Shown here: piece by piece, positions 34,110 through 43,547 of the stretch
How the letters are laid out: each line of letters begins with the position of its first letter
How positions within the stretch are numbered: position 1 is the first letter of the stretch
NCBI RefSeq assembly: GCF_000316665.1
Contig: NC_019678.1
Location: forward strand, 3,410,001 to 3,474,000
Direction: 5' to 3'
DNA from: Rivularia sp. PCC 7116
GTDB lineage: Bacteria > Cyanobacteriota > Cyanobacteriia > Cyanobacteriales > Nostocaceae
Length of the DNA stretch: 64,000 nt
The notes under the pieces: model-generated
What the model was told of the DNA's origin: nothing
Seen by the model: only the letters and a program-made list of their open reading frames with translations
Databases searched by the model: none
Made by a program: the position numbers and the translations under genes

Positions 34110-35030
34110 TTGAATCAAGCGACACTGCACCAGTTAAGAGTGTTTGAAGCAGCAGCACGGCACGGTAGTTTTACACGCGCTGCAGAAGAATTGTTTCTTA
34201 CGCAACCCACCATTTCCATGCAGATAAAACAACTGACAAAATCGGTGGGAATCCCGTTATTTGAACAAGTTGGTAAGCGATTATATCTTACAGAAGCAGG
34301 ACGAGAATTATTTGCTACTTGCCAAGAGATTTTTAATACTTTGGCTCAGTTTGATATGAAAGTGGCAGATTTAAAAGGTTTAAAACAAGGGCAATTACGC
34401 TTATCAGTCATAACAACAGCAAAGTATTTTATTCCGCGTTTATTAGGTTCATTTTGTCAGCTTTATCCAGGAATTGAAATTTCTTTACAAGTGACAAATC
34501 ACGAAGGAATTCTGGAAAGAATGACAAGCAATCAAGATGATTTATATATTATGAGTCAAATTCCTGAACATCTTGATATAAATTGCGAAGCATTTTTAGA
34601 AAATCCTTTAGTCGTTTTAGCTCCTATTAATCATCCTTTAGCTGGTGAAAAGAATATTCCTATATCAAAGCTGGCAAATGAACCTTTTATTATGCGCGAA
34701 CCTGGTTCTGGAACAAGAAGAGCGGTGCAAAAATTATTTGACGAAAATGATGTAGAGGTCAAAGTAAAACTAGAATTGGGTAGTAATGAAGCGATAAAGC
34801 AGGCTATTGCTGGTGGTTTAGGAATATCGGTTTTATCTCGTCATACGTTAATGCCTCATGCAGAGGATTTAACTGTTTTAGATGTAGAATATTTCCCTAT
34901 CAAACGCAATTGGTATATGGTTTATCCTAATGGAAAGCAATTATCTATTGTTGGACGTACCTATTTTGAATATTTACTCGAAGCAGCCAAGCAATTTGCG
35001 ACAGGAAACACTTTGTACGAGAAAAAATAG
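34110..35030 (+). CDS. LysR-type regulator of the CmpR/CcmR (CbbR) group
   Basis: 306 residues, starting at TTG 34110. LHQLRVFEAAARHGSFTRAA and ELFLTQPTISMQIKQLTKSV form the N-terminal winged-helix DNA-binding domain, closely resembling CmpR and CcmR/NdhR, cyanobacterial inorganic-carbon regulators. Residues ~90-295 are the periplasmic-binding-like effector domain (GQLRLSVITTAKYFIPRLLG; EPGSGTRRAVQ; GSNEAIKQAIAGGLGISVLSRHTL). In relatives the effectors are 2-phosphoglycolate, 2-oxoglutarate or ribulose bisphosphate. Its position directly after ccmO and near ndhF4 supports a role in CO2-responsive control of this island. Whether it is the CmpR (activator) or CcmR (repressor) orthologue is undecided. 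The start is fixed by homology; GAGGATAA lies ~8 nt before the TTG. Confidence 0.88.
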   Translation: MNQATLHQLRVFEAAARHGSFTRAAEELFLTQPTISMQIKQLTKSVGIPLFEQVGKRLYLTEAGRELFATCQEIFNTLAQFDMKVADLKGLKQGQLRLSVITTAKYFIPRLLGSFCQLYPGIEISLQVTNHEGILERMTSNQDDLYIMSQIPEHLDINCEAFLENPLVVLAPINHPLAGEKNIPISKLANEPFIMREPGSGTRRAVQKLFDENDVEVKVKLELGSNEAIKQAIAGGLGISVLSRHTLMPHAEDLTVLDVEYFPIKRNWYMVYPNGKQLSIVGRTYFEYLLEAAKQFATGNTLYEKK

Positions 35031-35131
35031 GGAATGGAGGAAATTCCTTGGCTGATGTTGTGTGGAGATGCAGCGCACTGCTGCGTCTCCGGGTTTTGCA
35101 GGATAATAAAAAATCCTTAAAAGAATATCTC

Positions 35132-35196
35132 TTAAACAAACAAAGAATTGTCTACAGCAACTAAACTATCAGCAAACTTGAGAAATTCGATATCGA
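35132..35196 (-). pseudogene. Remnant of a C-terminal exoprotein module
   Basis: On the minus strand this reads FDIEFLKFADSLVAVDNSLF, V, stop, nearly the same as the tail of the ELW-repeat protein (IEFLKFDDGLVAVDDSLFV at 36473) and similar to the last residues of the gene at 35222. It has no start and an in-frame stop shortly upstream, so it is a leftover 3' end rather than a gene. Confidence 0.7.
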
Positions 35197-35221
35197 AGTA
35201 GAATTTTCAAATAAAACTCGC

Positions 35222-36259
35222 TTAACTAAAAACTTCTGAAACGAATAAAGAAACATCTATCGTAAGCAAACCATCGTTAAATCTAAGAAAATCCATATCA
35301 TTTGAATTATCAGTAATAATACTTCTAACTTGAACAGTAAAATCATCCATAAAATCAGCAATAGTCAAATCAGATAGATTGCTGCTATTATCTATCGCAT
35401 CTTCACCGCGATCGCTAAAAATTTCGTTGCTTACTATACCCTCGATTTGACTTACAGGTTGTTCTTGAGTACCCACAATAGTAAAAGTTACAATACCACT
35501 ATCGGTACCACCCTTACCATCGGAGATAGTATATTCAAAACTATCGGTTGTGGTTTCACCGTCGTTTAGCGAATCAAATTGTCCGTTGGGATCGTAATCA
35601 AAAGTTCCATCGGAATTCATGGTTAATAAAGCACCCGAATCAAGAATAATTTGATTACCCACATCTGTATTACTATTAACTTCAATAACTGTCAAAATAT
35701 CGCTATCGGGGTCGCTATCAACACCTCTACCGTTATTAACAAAAACCTTACCTCCTCGAAAAGCTTCGTTTTCTAAAGTTGTAAATTCGTCGTCATTAGC
35801 AATAGGAGGATTATTTGGTGAAGGGTTATTTAATAATACTGAAACATTACCAGAACTTAAGTTAATTGCAGCAATATCAGAATTTCCATCACCGTTAAAA
35901 TCTCCTACTATTAACGAGTCTGGATTATTGCCAACAGCAAAATTCTGTGCCGCGTCAAAATTGCCATTACCATCTCCTAATAGCACTGACACATCGCTAG
36001 ATAAATAATTAGCCGTAATCAGGTCAAGTTTTTCATCACCATTAAAGTCTGCTACAGTTACCGAACGTGGCGAATTTCCGACAGCAAAACTTTGTGGAGC
36101 AGCGAAATTATTATCATCTCCTAATAGCACTAAGACGTTATCGGAAGACTCGTTTACTACAGCAATATCGGAATTTCCATCACCATTAAAGTCTGCAACA
36201 CTCAACGTTTGTGCCAAATTTCCAATCGCATTTTGTATGAGGTCAAAATTAACTGCCAT
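35222..36259 (-). CDS. FG-GAP/VCBS-repeat extracellular-type protein
   Basis: 345 residues. Residues ~10-140 contain three FG-GAP/VCBS blades with Asp-rich calcium loops (VADFNGDGNSDIAVVN, VADFNGDEKLDLITAN, VGDFNGDGNSDIAAIN), the fold of a partial beta-propeller. A cadherin/Ig-like VCBS domain follows (~150-265, ending SDGKGGTDSGIVTFTIVG). The last ~60 residues end in the module DFLRFNDGLLTIDVSLFVSE shared with neighbouring sequences. There is no N-terminal signal peptide, consistent with type I secretion of this protein class, but only three blades is short for a propeller. The gene downstream of its stop is a tail remnant. Role probably adhesion or surface; inferred. Confidence 0.85.
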   Translation of the reverse strand: MAVNFDLIQNAIGNLAQTLSVADFNGDGNSDIAVVNESSDNVLVLLGDDNNFAAPQSFAVGNSPRSVTVADFNGDEKLDLITANYLSSDVSVLLGDGNGNFDAAQNFAVGNNPDSLIVGDFNGDGNSDIAAINLSSGNVSVLLNNPSPNNPPIANDDEFTTLENEAFRGGKVFVNNGRGVDSDPDSDILTVIEVNSNTDVGNQIILDSGALLTMNSDGTFDYDPNGQFDSLNDGETTTDSFEYTISDGKGGTDSGIVTFTIVGTQEQPVSQIEGIVSNEIFSDRGEDAIDNSSNLSDLTIADFMDDFTVQVRSIITDNSNDMDFLRFNDGLLTIDVSLFVSEVFS

Positions 36260-36472
36260 AATTACTTCTCCATTAATTTAAAAATAATAAGCGGTTAATT
36301 CTACTAATAAAGCAGTACACCGCTAAAATATACATATAAATTAACCGAGTTTTTACCGGCGAAGATTATCACTAAATACGATTGAAGAATCTGAGTTCAA
36401 ACCTTTTGGAACACCTGAAGGTTAACTTTGAACTAACTTCGGATAAATGTACAATTTATTTTTTGGATCTTC
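36260..36472. other. Spacer between the two exoprotein genes
   Basis: 213 bp, AT-rich, non-coding on both strands. Holds the presumptive promoter of the 345-residue gene. Confidence 0.4.
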
Positions 36473-38656
36473 CTAAACAAACAAAGAATCGTCTACAGCA
36501 ACTAAACCATCATCAAACTTGAGAAATTCGATATCAATTAAAGTGTCGGTACCAATTTCGGAACCGCAGACGGTAAAGTTATCGGTAGAACCCAAAATCG
36601 TGAAATCGGATTGATTGCCGCTATACTCAACCACATCCGCAGTTACCTGGTATTCATCACCATTTTGAGCGGTGAAAGTAGTTTGCCGATATGCTGAAGG
36701 CATGACGCTTTGATTAATTTCCCCTTTGCCATCGAATAGATTGTCGTCTTGATTGCCAATAAATCTATCGTTGCCAATGGTTCCAGTAACGTTTTCAATT
36801 GTGGTTAAAGTGTCTTCCCAAGTGAGAGCGTTGTTATCAGAAGAATGTCGAGCGCTGTTTTGAGATAGATTTACATCCAACCCAGCAATATCTCCAAATA
36901 CACCATCAAAAGTTAAATCGGAATAATCGGCGGTATCAATACCATCTTGCCCGCGTAAAGTATCGTTACCCAAACCACCGTTAAGAATATCGTCACCGCT
37001 AGCACCGCGAACTAAATCGTTACCGCCTTTACCGAACAATACATCGTTATCGTTGCCGCCACCAATTAATTCATCTTTACTACCGCCATAGATAGTATCG
37101 TTGCCGTTATCTCCCCGAAGTTCGCTGTTTTCACCATCAAAATCATCAAAACGGTCAATTCTGTCTGCTGCTAAAACATCATCACCCGCATTACCGCGAA
37201 TTATGTCGCCACCTCTTCCGCCTTCGATAGTATCGTTACCGTTTTTACCGGAAATTTTATCGTTGCCGGAAGTACCTTGAATATCGTCGTCGTTTTCTGT
37301 GCCTTCGATTAAATTTACTGGATTAGTCTTATCTAAATCTAGCTTCCAGAGTTCCCTTCCATTGCTACCGTCGTCGGCAGTGAAAAACAGCTTGCCATCA
37401 AAGACAATCAAATTTTCTGGATTGGAATTACCTTCACCAGGATTAATATCAGCTACAAGTTGAGTACCGTTTGCAGTAACGTCACTTACCCACAATTCTC
37501 TACCGTTAGTACCGTCATTAGCTGTGAAAAACAGCTTATCGTTAAAGACAGTTAAATTTGCTGGAGAAGAACTATTAAAACCAGGATTAATATCTTTGAA
37601 GAGTTGGGTACCGCTTTCGGTGCCATCAGTTACCCATAATTCAAAACTCTCACCGCCAGTGAAGGCAGTAAAAAACAGCTTATCGTTAAAGACTGTAAAA
37701 TTTCCTGGGGTAAGTACATCAAATCCTGGGGTTATATCTTTGAGCAATTGAGTACCTTCGGAAGTACCATCGCTTACCCATACTTCTGGGCCGGTGGAAC
37801 CGTTATCGGCGACGAAAAACAGCTTATTATTAAAGACTGTTATATCTCCGGGAAAAGCTGTACGGGGACTTGTATTAATATCTTTTATTCGTTGAGTACC
37901 ACTCTCTGTGCCATCAGTTACCCATAATTCTGAATTATTCACACCAAAATACAGTTTTCCGTTAAGCTCGGTAAAACCTGTTGGAGAAGAATTATCGCTA
38001 CCAGGGGTAATATCTTTCACCAGTTGAGTGCCATCTTCGGTGCCGTCACTTACCCATAGTTCATTGCCATTAATACCATCCGAGGCACCAAAAAACAGCT
38101 TTCCATCAAATACAGTTATATCTGTGGGTTCGGAATCTTCCTGACCTGGATTAATATCTTTTAGCAATTGGGTACCATCTTCAGTGCCGTCACTTACCCA
38201 TAATTCATTGCCATTATCGTTGTTTTGTGCTGTAAAAAACAATTTTTCGTCAAGGATAACGAAATTGTTGGGGAAGGAATTATTTTCCCCAGGGTTAATA
38301 TCTTTGATTAATTGAGTACCATCTTCAGTGCCGTCACTCACCCACAGTTCAACCCCATTATTACTATCTGAAGCTCGGAAAAATAGCTTTTCATTAAATA
38401 TTGTCAAATCTTGTGGATTGGAACCATCCCCACCAGGACTAATATCGTTGAGTAACTGGGTACCAGCTTCGGTGCCATCGCTTACCCATAGCTCCTCTCC
38501 ACTGCTACCATCTGAAGAACTAAAAAACAGCTTTTCGTTAAAAACTGTCAATTCTTGTGGGGAGGAATTCCCGTTACCAGGATTAATGTCTTTGACTAAT
38601 TCGGGTGTGAAATTAAAGCTATGAAATTTTCTGTCCACGTTGTTATTGTTAGACAT
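36473..38656 (-). CDS. ELWxxDGT-repeat protein with RTX-type calcium-binding repeats
   Basis: 727 residues. Residues ~18-430 hold about eight ELWVSDGT-type repeats of ~48 residues (ELWVSDGTEDGTQL, KDINPG, LTVFNEKLFF) of a predicted beta-propeller. Residues ~440-580 are RTX nonapeptides GNDxIxGGxGND (GTSGNDKISGKNGND; GKGGNDLVRGASGDD) that bind calcium and mark type I secretion. The end carries EFLKFDDGLVAVDDSLFV, repeated in the neighbour. There is no signal peptide and no ABC/TolC exporter in the window. A long intergenic region lies upstream. Several ELW repeats are so alike at DNA level that repeat-number change is likely between strains. Confidence 0.88.
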   Translation of the reverse strand: MSNNNNVDRKFHSFNFTPELVKDINPGNGNSSPQELTVFNEKLFFSSSDGSSGEELWVSDGTEAGTQLLNDISPGGDGSNPQDLTIFNEKLFFRASDSNNGVELWVSDGTEDGTQLIKDINPGENNSFPNNFVILDEKLFFTAQNNDNGNELWVSDGTEDGTQLLKDINPGQEDSEPTDITVFDGKLFFGASDGINGNELWVSDGTEDGTQLVKDITPGSDNSSPTGFTELNGKLYFGVNNSELWVTDGTESGTQRIKDINTSPRTAFPGDITVFNNKLFFVADNGSTGPEVWVSDGTSEGTQLLKDITPGFDVLTPGNFTVFNDKLFFTAFTGGESFELWVTDGTESGTQLFKDINPGFNSSSPANLTVFNDKLFFTANDGTNGRELWVSDVTANGTQLVADINPGEGNSNPENLIVFDGKLFFTADDGSNGRELWKLDLDKTNPVNLIEGTENDDDIQGTSGNDKISGKNGNDTIEGGRGGDIIRGNAGDDVLAADRIDRFDDFDGENSELRGDNGNDTIYGGSKDELIGGGNDNDVLFGKGGNDLVRGASGDDILNGGLGNDTLRGQDGIDTADYSDLTFDGVFGDIAGLDVNLSQNSARHSSDNNALTWEDTLTTIENVTGTIGNDRFIGNQDDNLFDGKGEINQSVMPSAYRQTTFTAQNGDEYQVTADVVEYSGNQSDFTILGSTDNFTVCGSEIGTDTLIDIEFLKFDDGLVAVDDSLFV

Positions 38657-39522
38657 AACTGCTCCTTTCTAAAAATTATTTTGAAGAAGTACTTTTTATC
38701 TAGTTTTATCGCTGACTGAAGATAATAAATTAACTGAAATATAAAACTGCATCGACTTTAAAATCAATTATTTCTTTACACTAATAACGGCAAACGCAGT
38801 TGAAAAAACATCTGTAATTTCAAGCCTTTCAGAAAATCATTCGTAATTTACCTATGTATGACAACAAAAAATAATCTCGTATTGGAATGATTCTGTTTAC
38901 GTTATTAGAATCTTTATAACGGCATAAATTGCATAGCAGAAGATAAAAAGATACAATTCCCTACGAACCTGCGTATTTAACAGTTATTCTACATCTGTAA
39001 TTAATAAAATATCTCTAATTTTAAGGGTATTATGTGACTTTTTTTAAATCGCCAGGATTAATGTATTTAAATAAACATTCATCAAAAATAATTCAAGTAT
39101 TAATTAATGCAGCATCATCTGAATTAGAAAAATTTTAAAAGCATAAATACCAATTAATTTGGTGTAGATACGCTAATTAAAATATGTTTTTAGTTGCATA
39201 TCGAAATTGAATTAGAAACACAGTGTTCGTTGGGATATAAATCGTAATTGCTTTTTATACAGCGATTATTTAGTTAAAAATAATATAAATAATATTTACT
39301 TTATGAGTATTTAGTTTGCAGTTCGTAATGTTAAAAATTAAGACAACAATTCTAACAAAAGCAGGGCATAGTGCAGAATATAGGAAGTATAAATATAGAC
39401 ATAGATGGAAAGCCCTCTTCAAGCCCCACCCTTGTGAAACATTGCAAACCATATTGACGATTAAGCTAATGTCGATTAACAATTAACCTGCATAACCGTT
39501 CGCAATTAAGGAAAAACTGGCA
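38657..39522. other. Divergent promoter region, no gene
   Basis: 866 bp between the ELW-repeat gene (minus) and the DUF4139 gene (plus). It is AT-rich, has no heptamer arrays, and any short open frames are low-complexity. Nothing specific was recognised. Confidence 0.5.
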
Positions 39523-41151
39523 GTGGTTAACCAGGAAATACCATCTCAGCGTAAAGTCGTAGAAACAGATGTTATCGCAGTTGCTGTTTACACAAATCAA
39601 GCCTTGGTAACTCGCCGTGGTGTAGTGGAGCTAAGCGGACAGGAGAAAGAGTTGATAGTCTCCCAACTGCCAGTAACTATTAATACGGAATCGGTACGGG
39701 TTAGGGGTAAAGGTAATGTGGCTGTGCGTTTGTTGGGTGTGAATACAGAGCGTATTTACACAACTGAATCGGTAGTGGCACGGGTATCGCAGTTAAATCA
39801 ACAAATTGAGCAGTTAGAAGCGCAAAAACGGCAATTTCAAGCCCAGATGGATGCTTTGGCGCTACAATCTCGGTTTATCGAAGGTTTGCGAGAGAAAACT
39901 GAAGAGCAATTTTCGATTAGCTTGGCGCGTAAAAGCATTAGCTTGAGCGAAACCTTGGATTTAGTCAACTTTCTTGGCAGTCAGTATACAGAATATGCGA
40001 TCGCGACAGAAGATTACAAAAATCAGCAACGGGAATTACAGAAGCAGTTAGAAGTGTTATACGCTTCTTTGAAAGAAACTAAGTCACCATCGCCCCAGGA
40101 AAGTTTTAATTTGACTATAGGAATTGATAGTACTGGTGCGGGAGAATTTGAGTTAGAAGTGTCTTATGTAGTCAATCGCGCTAGTTGGAAACCGCTTTAC
40201 GATATCCGAGTAGATAGTAAAAGTAAAAACGTCAATTTAGGATACCTAGCGCAGATAATTCAAAGCACCGGCGAAGATTGGACAAATGTAAATTTAACTC
40301 TTTCTACAGCCAAACCGGGCAGCGGTACGTTACCACCGAAGTTCAAACCTTGGTATGTTGATATTGAGCAAACTCTAGTAAATCCTCGAAGAGCAAAAAA
40401 GTTTGCTGCTGCGCCAATCGCTGCAAAATCTCGCGGCTTTGAGTTTGAAGATGAGAATTTCTCGGGGGAAATTGCAGAGTTAGAAAAGAGAATAGTTGAA
40501 GCAGAAGTAACTACAGCAGAAGTATCCCGAGAAGGAAATGTAGTTACTTTTAATTTGGATAGCAACGGAAATATACCTAGCGACGGTGCACCTCATAAAA
40601 CTACAATTTTTCAAGATGATTATTCTTGTGATTTTAGCTATATAGCAATGCCGCGTTTGGTAAGTTTTGCTTATTTACAAGCCAAAGTTAAAAATAATTC
40701 TCATGGTGCAACTTTGTTACCCGGAAAAGCCAATATTTTTCGCGATAATATCTTTGTTGGCACTTCTGAATTAGAAAATACTGTACCGGGTGAAGAATTT
40801 AAATTAAATTTGGGAATTGACGAAGGTGTAAAAATTAAACGCGATTTAATTGAGCGTGAAGTAGATAAAAGGTTTATTAGTAATGTTCGCAAAATAACTT
40901 ATGCATATCGATTGCAGGTTAATAACTTGCTCGATACACAAGCGCAATTAGAGCTTATCGAACAACTGCCAGTTAGTCGCAATGAACAAATAAAAATACG
41001 TCTCAACCGTACAAATCCCCAAATTCAACTTGGTGAAATGGGAATCTTAGAATGGAATTTAATTCTTAAACCACAAGAAGAACAAGAAATTTATTATCAA
41101 TTTACCGTAGAGCATCCACCGCAATTAAAAGTAGTGGGATTAGATATTTGA
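39523..41151 (+). CDS. DUF4139 / MuiA-family protein
   Basis: 542 residues, starting at GTG. The N-terminal ~100 residues match the DUF4140-type domain (VIAVAVYTNQALVTRRGVVEL). A coiled coil follows at ~90-190 (QLNQQIEQLEAQKRQFQAQM) and a large DUF4139 beta-rich domain runs from ~205 to the end (YVVNRASWKPLYDIR; VNLTLSTAKPG; VPGEEFKLNLGIDEG). This domain order defines the mucoidy-inhibitor MuiA-like family of unknown biochemical role. No signal peptide, so probably cytoplasmic. A short acidic/coiled insertion (GEIAELEKRIVEAEVT) sits in the middle of the DUF4139 domain. No operon partner; the following gene is convergent. Confidence 0.85.
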   Translation: MVNQEIPSQRKVVETDVIAVAVYTNQALVTRRGVVELSGQEKELIVSQLPVTINTESVRVRGKGNVAVRLLGVNTERIYTTESVVARVSQLNQQIEQLEAQKRQFQAQMDALALQSRFIEGLREKTEEQFSISLARKSISLSETLDLVNFLGSQYTEYAIATEDYKNQQRELQKQLEVLYASLKETKSPSPQESFNLTIGIDSTGAGEFELEVSYVVNRASWKPLYDIRVDSKSKNVNLGYLAQIIQSTGEDWTNVNLTLSTAKPGSGTLPPKFKPWYVDIEQTLVNPRRAKKFAAAPIAAKSRGFEFEDENFSGEIAELEKRIVEAEVTTAEVSREGNVVTFNLDSNGNIPSDGAPHKTTIFQDDYSCDFSYIAMPRLVSFAYLQAKVKNNSHGATLLPGKANIFRDNIFVGTSELENTVPGEEFKLNLGIDEGVKIKRDLIEREVDKRFISNVRKITYAYRLQVNNLLDTQAQLELIEQLPVSRNEQIKIRLNRTNPQIQLGEMGILEWNLILKPQEEQEIYYQFTVEHPPQLKVVGLDI

Positions 41152-41222
41152 ATTGGGAATGGGGAATAGGGAATAGGGCATTGGGAATTGGTAATTGGTA
41201 ATTGGTAATTGGTAATTGTTAA
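41152..41222. repeat. Short tandem repeats between convergent genes
   Basis: GGGAATA/GGGAATT and GGTAATT heptamers run from the DUF4139 stop to the 3' end of the LRV gene. A T/C-rich CTCTCCCCCCTCTACCCCC stretch follows at 41247-41279, overlapping the end of the LRV coding sequence. Confidence 0.8.
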
Positions 41223-41264
41223 TAGGGCATAAATTCAACATCATTTCTCCCCTCTCTCCCCCCT

Positions 41265-43547
41265 CTACCCCCTCTCCCCCTGATTTTTTGCTGCTGCACG
41301 CACAACTCGATTCCCGTCGCGGGCTAAAGCTGCGCGTATCTCGGTGGGGGTATTGGGATTTTGAGCGATTGCGTATCTTTCTAACCACGATGAAGAATAA
41401 ATATTTTGCGCTAATATTTCGCTTGGTGTGGAAGGATTTAAGAAAACGAGCAAGCGGGTAAATATTGGAGTGAAAGAAGTAATACAGTCTGCTAAGTTTT
41501 TACCGAGTTTATCTGGAAAACGATTTATCAAAGCTTTGGCTGCTGCTTGTTTAATTTGATTATCTGGCTTTCCTAAAATGGCTAGTTGTTCAAGAATATT
41601 CAAAGACGTGTTGGGATGAGAAGCAACAGCGACAACAATTTGATTATCTTTATCTATTGCTAATAGCTCTAACAAACTACTAGGAGTATGGGGATTTTCT
41701 GCGACACCCAAACGTACCATACTAATTTTGTCTTCTGCTAACTGCTTGAGCAAATTTTTGTCCGTATTGGGATGACGTGCAACCCCCTGACGTGTTATTA
41801 CGCATTTACTGTTAGCAAGTTGATTAAGAGTTTGCCCAGATGTGTTGGGATTTTTAAGAATGCTAAGCTCTTCTAAGATGCTTGAGGGAGCGTAAGGATT
41901 GTTTATTGCTGCTTCTCTTACCGTTGCATGTTTGTCTTGAATCAGTTGTATAAGAGCTTCGAGGGGAGTTTTGAGATTTTTCGCGACTATGGTACGTACT
42001 TCCCAACGATGATGTTTTGCTAACTGTACGAGTGTTTTACTAGAAGTATTGCGATGACGAGCTACAGCAGTACAAACTTTTAAATCGGAAGTTTGCGCTA
42101 GACATTGTAAAGTACTATCGGGTGTTTTGGAATTACGGGATAGATTACTTAAGGCAGTTTCTAAAATCGAATTATTTTCTTTATCAACAAGTTGCTCTAA
42201 AACGCGAATCGGAGTATTAGGATGCTGTGCGACTCTTTGACGGGTATCATAATTACTACTTTCTGCCATTGCCGTTAATAAGTTTGGATCGTAAACGGCG
42301 TATGCTGGCATAATTGGTATACCTTGAGCGCGGGCTGTATTTATATAGTCGTGTATTGTAGTTTTCTGCCCATCAAAACTATTGGTTGCCGGATTATTGG
42401 GGTGAGCCGCGATAATTTTACTAATCCAAGCATCATTATTATCTGTAGCTAATTGCTCTAAGGCTTCTGCGGTTGAATTTACGTTTAGCGCTACAGCTTT
42501 GCGTACCATGATATCCTCATCGCTAGCTAATCGTAACAACACATCCCCAGGAGTATTGGAATGTGCTGCAACACCCAAACGAATCCGCATCCATTGACTT
42601 GTAGAAAGTTGTCTGAGAATATCAACCGATGTGACTGGATTTTCAGTTGCTTCTAATTGGATTTGAAACTGTTGGTGTAAAGTTAAAGGTGTATGGGGAT
42701 GATAAGAAACCGCTTCTCGTACAATATCGCTAACATCTCCCATTAAATCTTCAACAATTTTTATCGGAGTACGAGGATTTTGAGCAACCATTGCCCGCAC
42801 TCGACTATAACTATCCCCAGCCAAATTTTCCAAAATTTGTTCCGAAGTGTTGGAACTTTCTGCAATATGCAAACGCACCTCAGCATCAAGGGTTTTTAGC
42901 AGATATTCCGGCACCGCACCAATTGCCCAAAGATACATTTCAGATTGGCGATCGCGTGGTAAATTTGTAGTTTGCATTGCCGAGATTGCAGTTTCATGCC
43001 ATCCCTGCGGCATTTCTCCAGCTAAAGTAACGTGCAACTTCGCAGCTTCAACAACTTCTATATTTTGTACTTTCGTCAATGCCTGCAAAGCGTATAACGG
43101 TGTTTTAGAATTCATGGCGATGGTTAATAGCACTTCCACATCATCATGATTGCTGGCTAATTGTAGAAACTGGGGTGAAACCTCATCAATTTTTAACAAA
43201 GAAAGCAAGGTAGCAACAGGAATATCAGCGACAAAGTTGGGATTTTCTAGCAGCAGTAAAGAAAACACCGGATTCTCTAATAGCTGCTGGGGAAAATCTG
43301 CACCCAACTCGAATAAAATGTCTGTTGGCGTGTTGGGATTACCGGTAATATTTGCCCGAATAATTCTATCCGATTCACTACTCAAATTCCGCAAAAAATC
43401 TGGAGCAGTATTTGCATTATTCGCTACAATTCTTGTTAATTCAATATTAATATTTGATAGCTCTTCTAATCGCTGTGGCGAAATATTTTCGCTTGCTGCT
43501 TCTTGCCGAAGTTGTGATAAATTCGGGTGTGATAAACGATTAGCCAT
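41265..43547 (-). CDS. Leucine-rich-variant (LRV) repeat protein, long paralogue
   Basis: 760 residues built almost entirely of ~24-residue LRV/HEAT-like helical units with consensus VAxNPNTPxxxLxxLAxDxxxxVR (for example VRLGVAENPHTPSSLLELLA). These stack into a right-handed superhelix used for protein binding. No enzyme motif, signal peptide or cysteine cluster is visible, so the Fe-S cluster of the Azotobacter LRV protein is absent. The N-terminal ~130 residues share a specific block with the second LRV protein (NPNTPTDILFELGADFPQQL, NPVFSLLLLENPNF), showing they are paralogues. The repeat pattern is interrupted once at ~385-420 by a non-repeat stretch (TIHDYINTARAQG). It is transcribed toward the DUF4139 gene, 750 bp downstream of the MoxR/VWA unit on the same strand. 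Confidence 0.88.
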   Translation of the reverse strand: MANRLSHPNLSQLRQEAASENISPQRLEELSNINIELTRIVANNANTAPDFLRNLSSESDRIIRANITGNPNTPTDILFELGADFPQQLLENPVFSLLLLENPNFVADIPVATLLSLLKIDEVSPQFLQLASNHDDVEVLLTIAMNSKTPLYALQALTKVQNIEVVEAAKLHVTLAGEMPQGWHETAISAMQTTNLPRDRQSEMYLWAIGAVPEYLLKTLDAEVRLHIAESSNTSEQILENLAGDSYSRVRAMVAQNPRTPIKIVEDLMGDVSDIVREAVSYHPHTPLTLHQQFQIQLEATENPVTSVDILRQLSTSQWMRIRLGVAAHSNTPGDVLLRLASDEDIMVRKAVALNVNSTAEALEQLATDNNDAWISKIIAAHPNNPATNSFDGQKTTIHDYINTARAQGIPIMPAYAVYDPNLLTAMAESSNYDTRQRVAQHPNTPIRVLEQLVDKENNSILETALSNLSRNSKTPDSTLQCLAQTSDLKVCTAVARHRNTSSKTLVQLAKHHRWEVRTIVAKNLKTPLEALIQLIQDKHATVREAAINNPYAPSSILEELSILKNPNTSGQTLNQLANSKCVITRQGVARHPNTDKNLLKQLAEDKISMVRLGVAENPHTPSSLLELLAIDKDNQIVVAVASHPNTSLNILEQLAILGKPDNQIKQAAAKALINRFPDKLGKNLADCITSFTPIFTRLLVFLNPSTPSEILAQNIYSSSWLERYAIAQNPNTPTEIRAALARDGNRVVRAAAKNQGERG

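Noticed and set aside
39270-39482. 70-codon minus-strand frame before the DUF4139 gene
   Set aside because: Low-quality start and no family-like pattern; it lies in the presumed promoter region.
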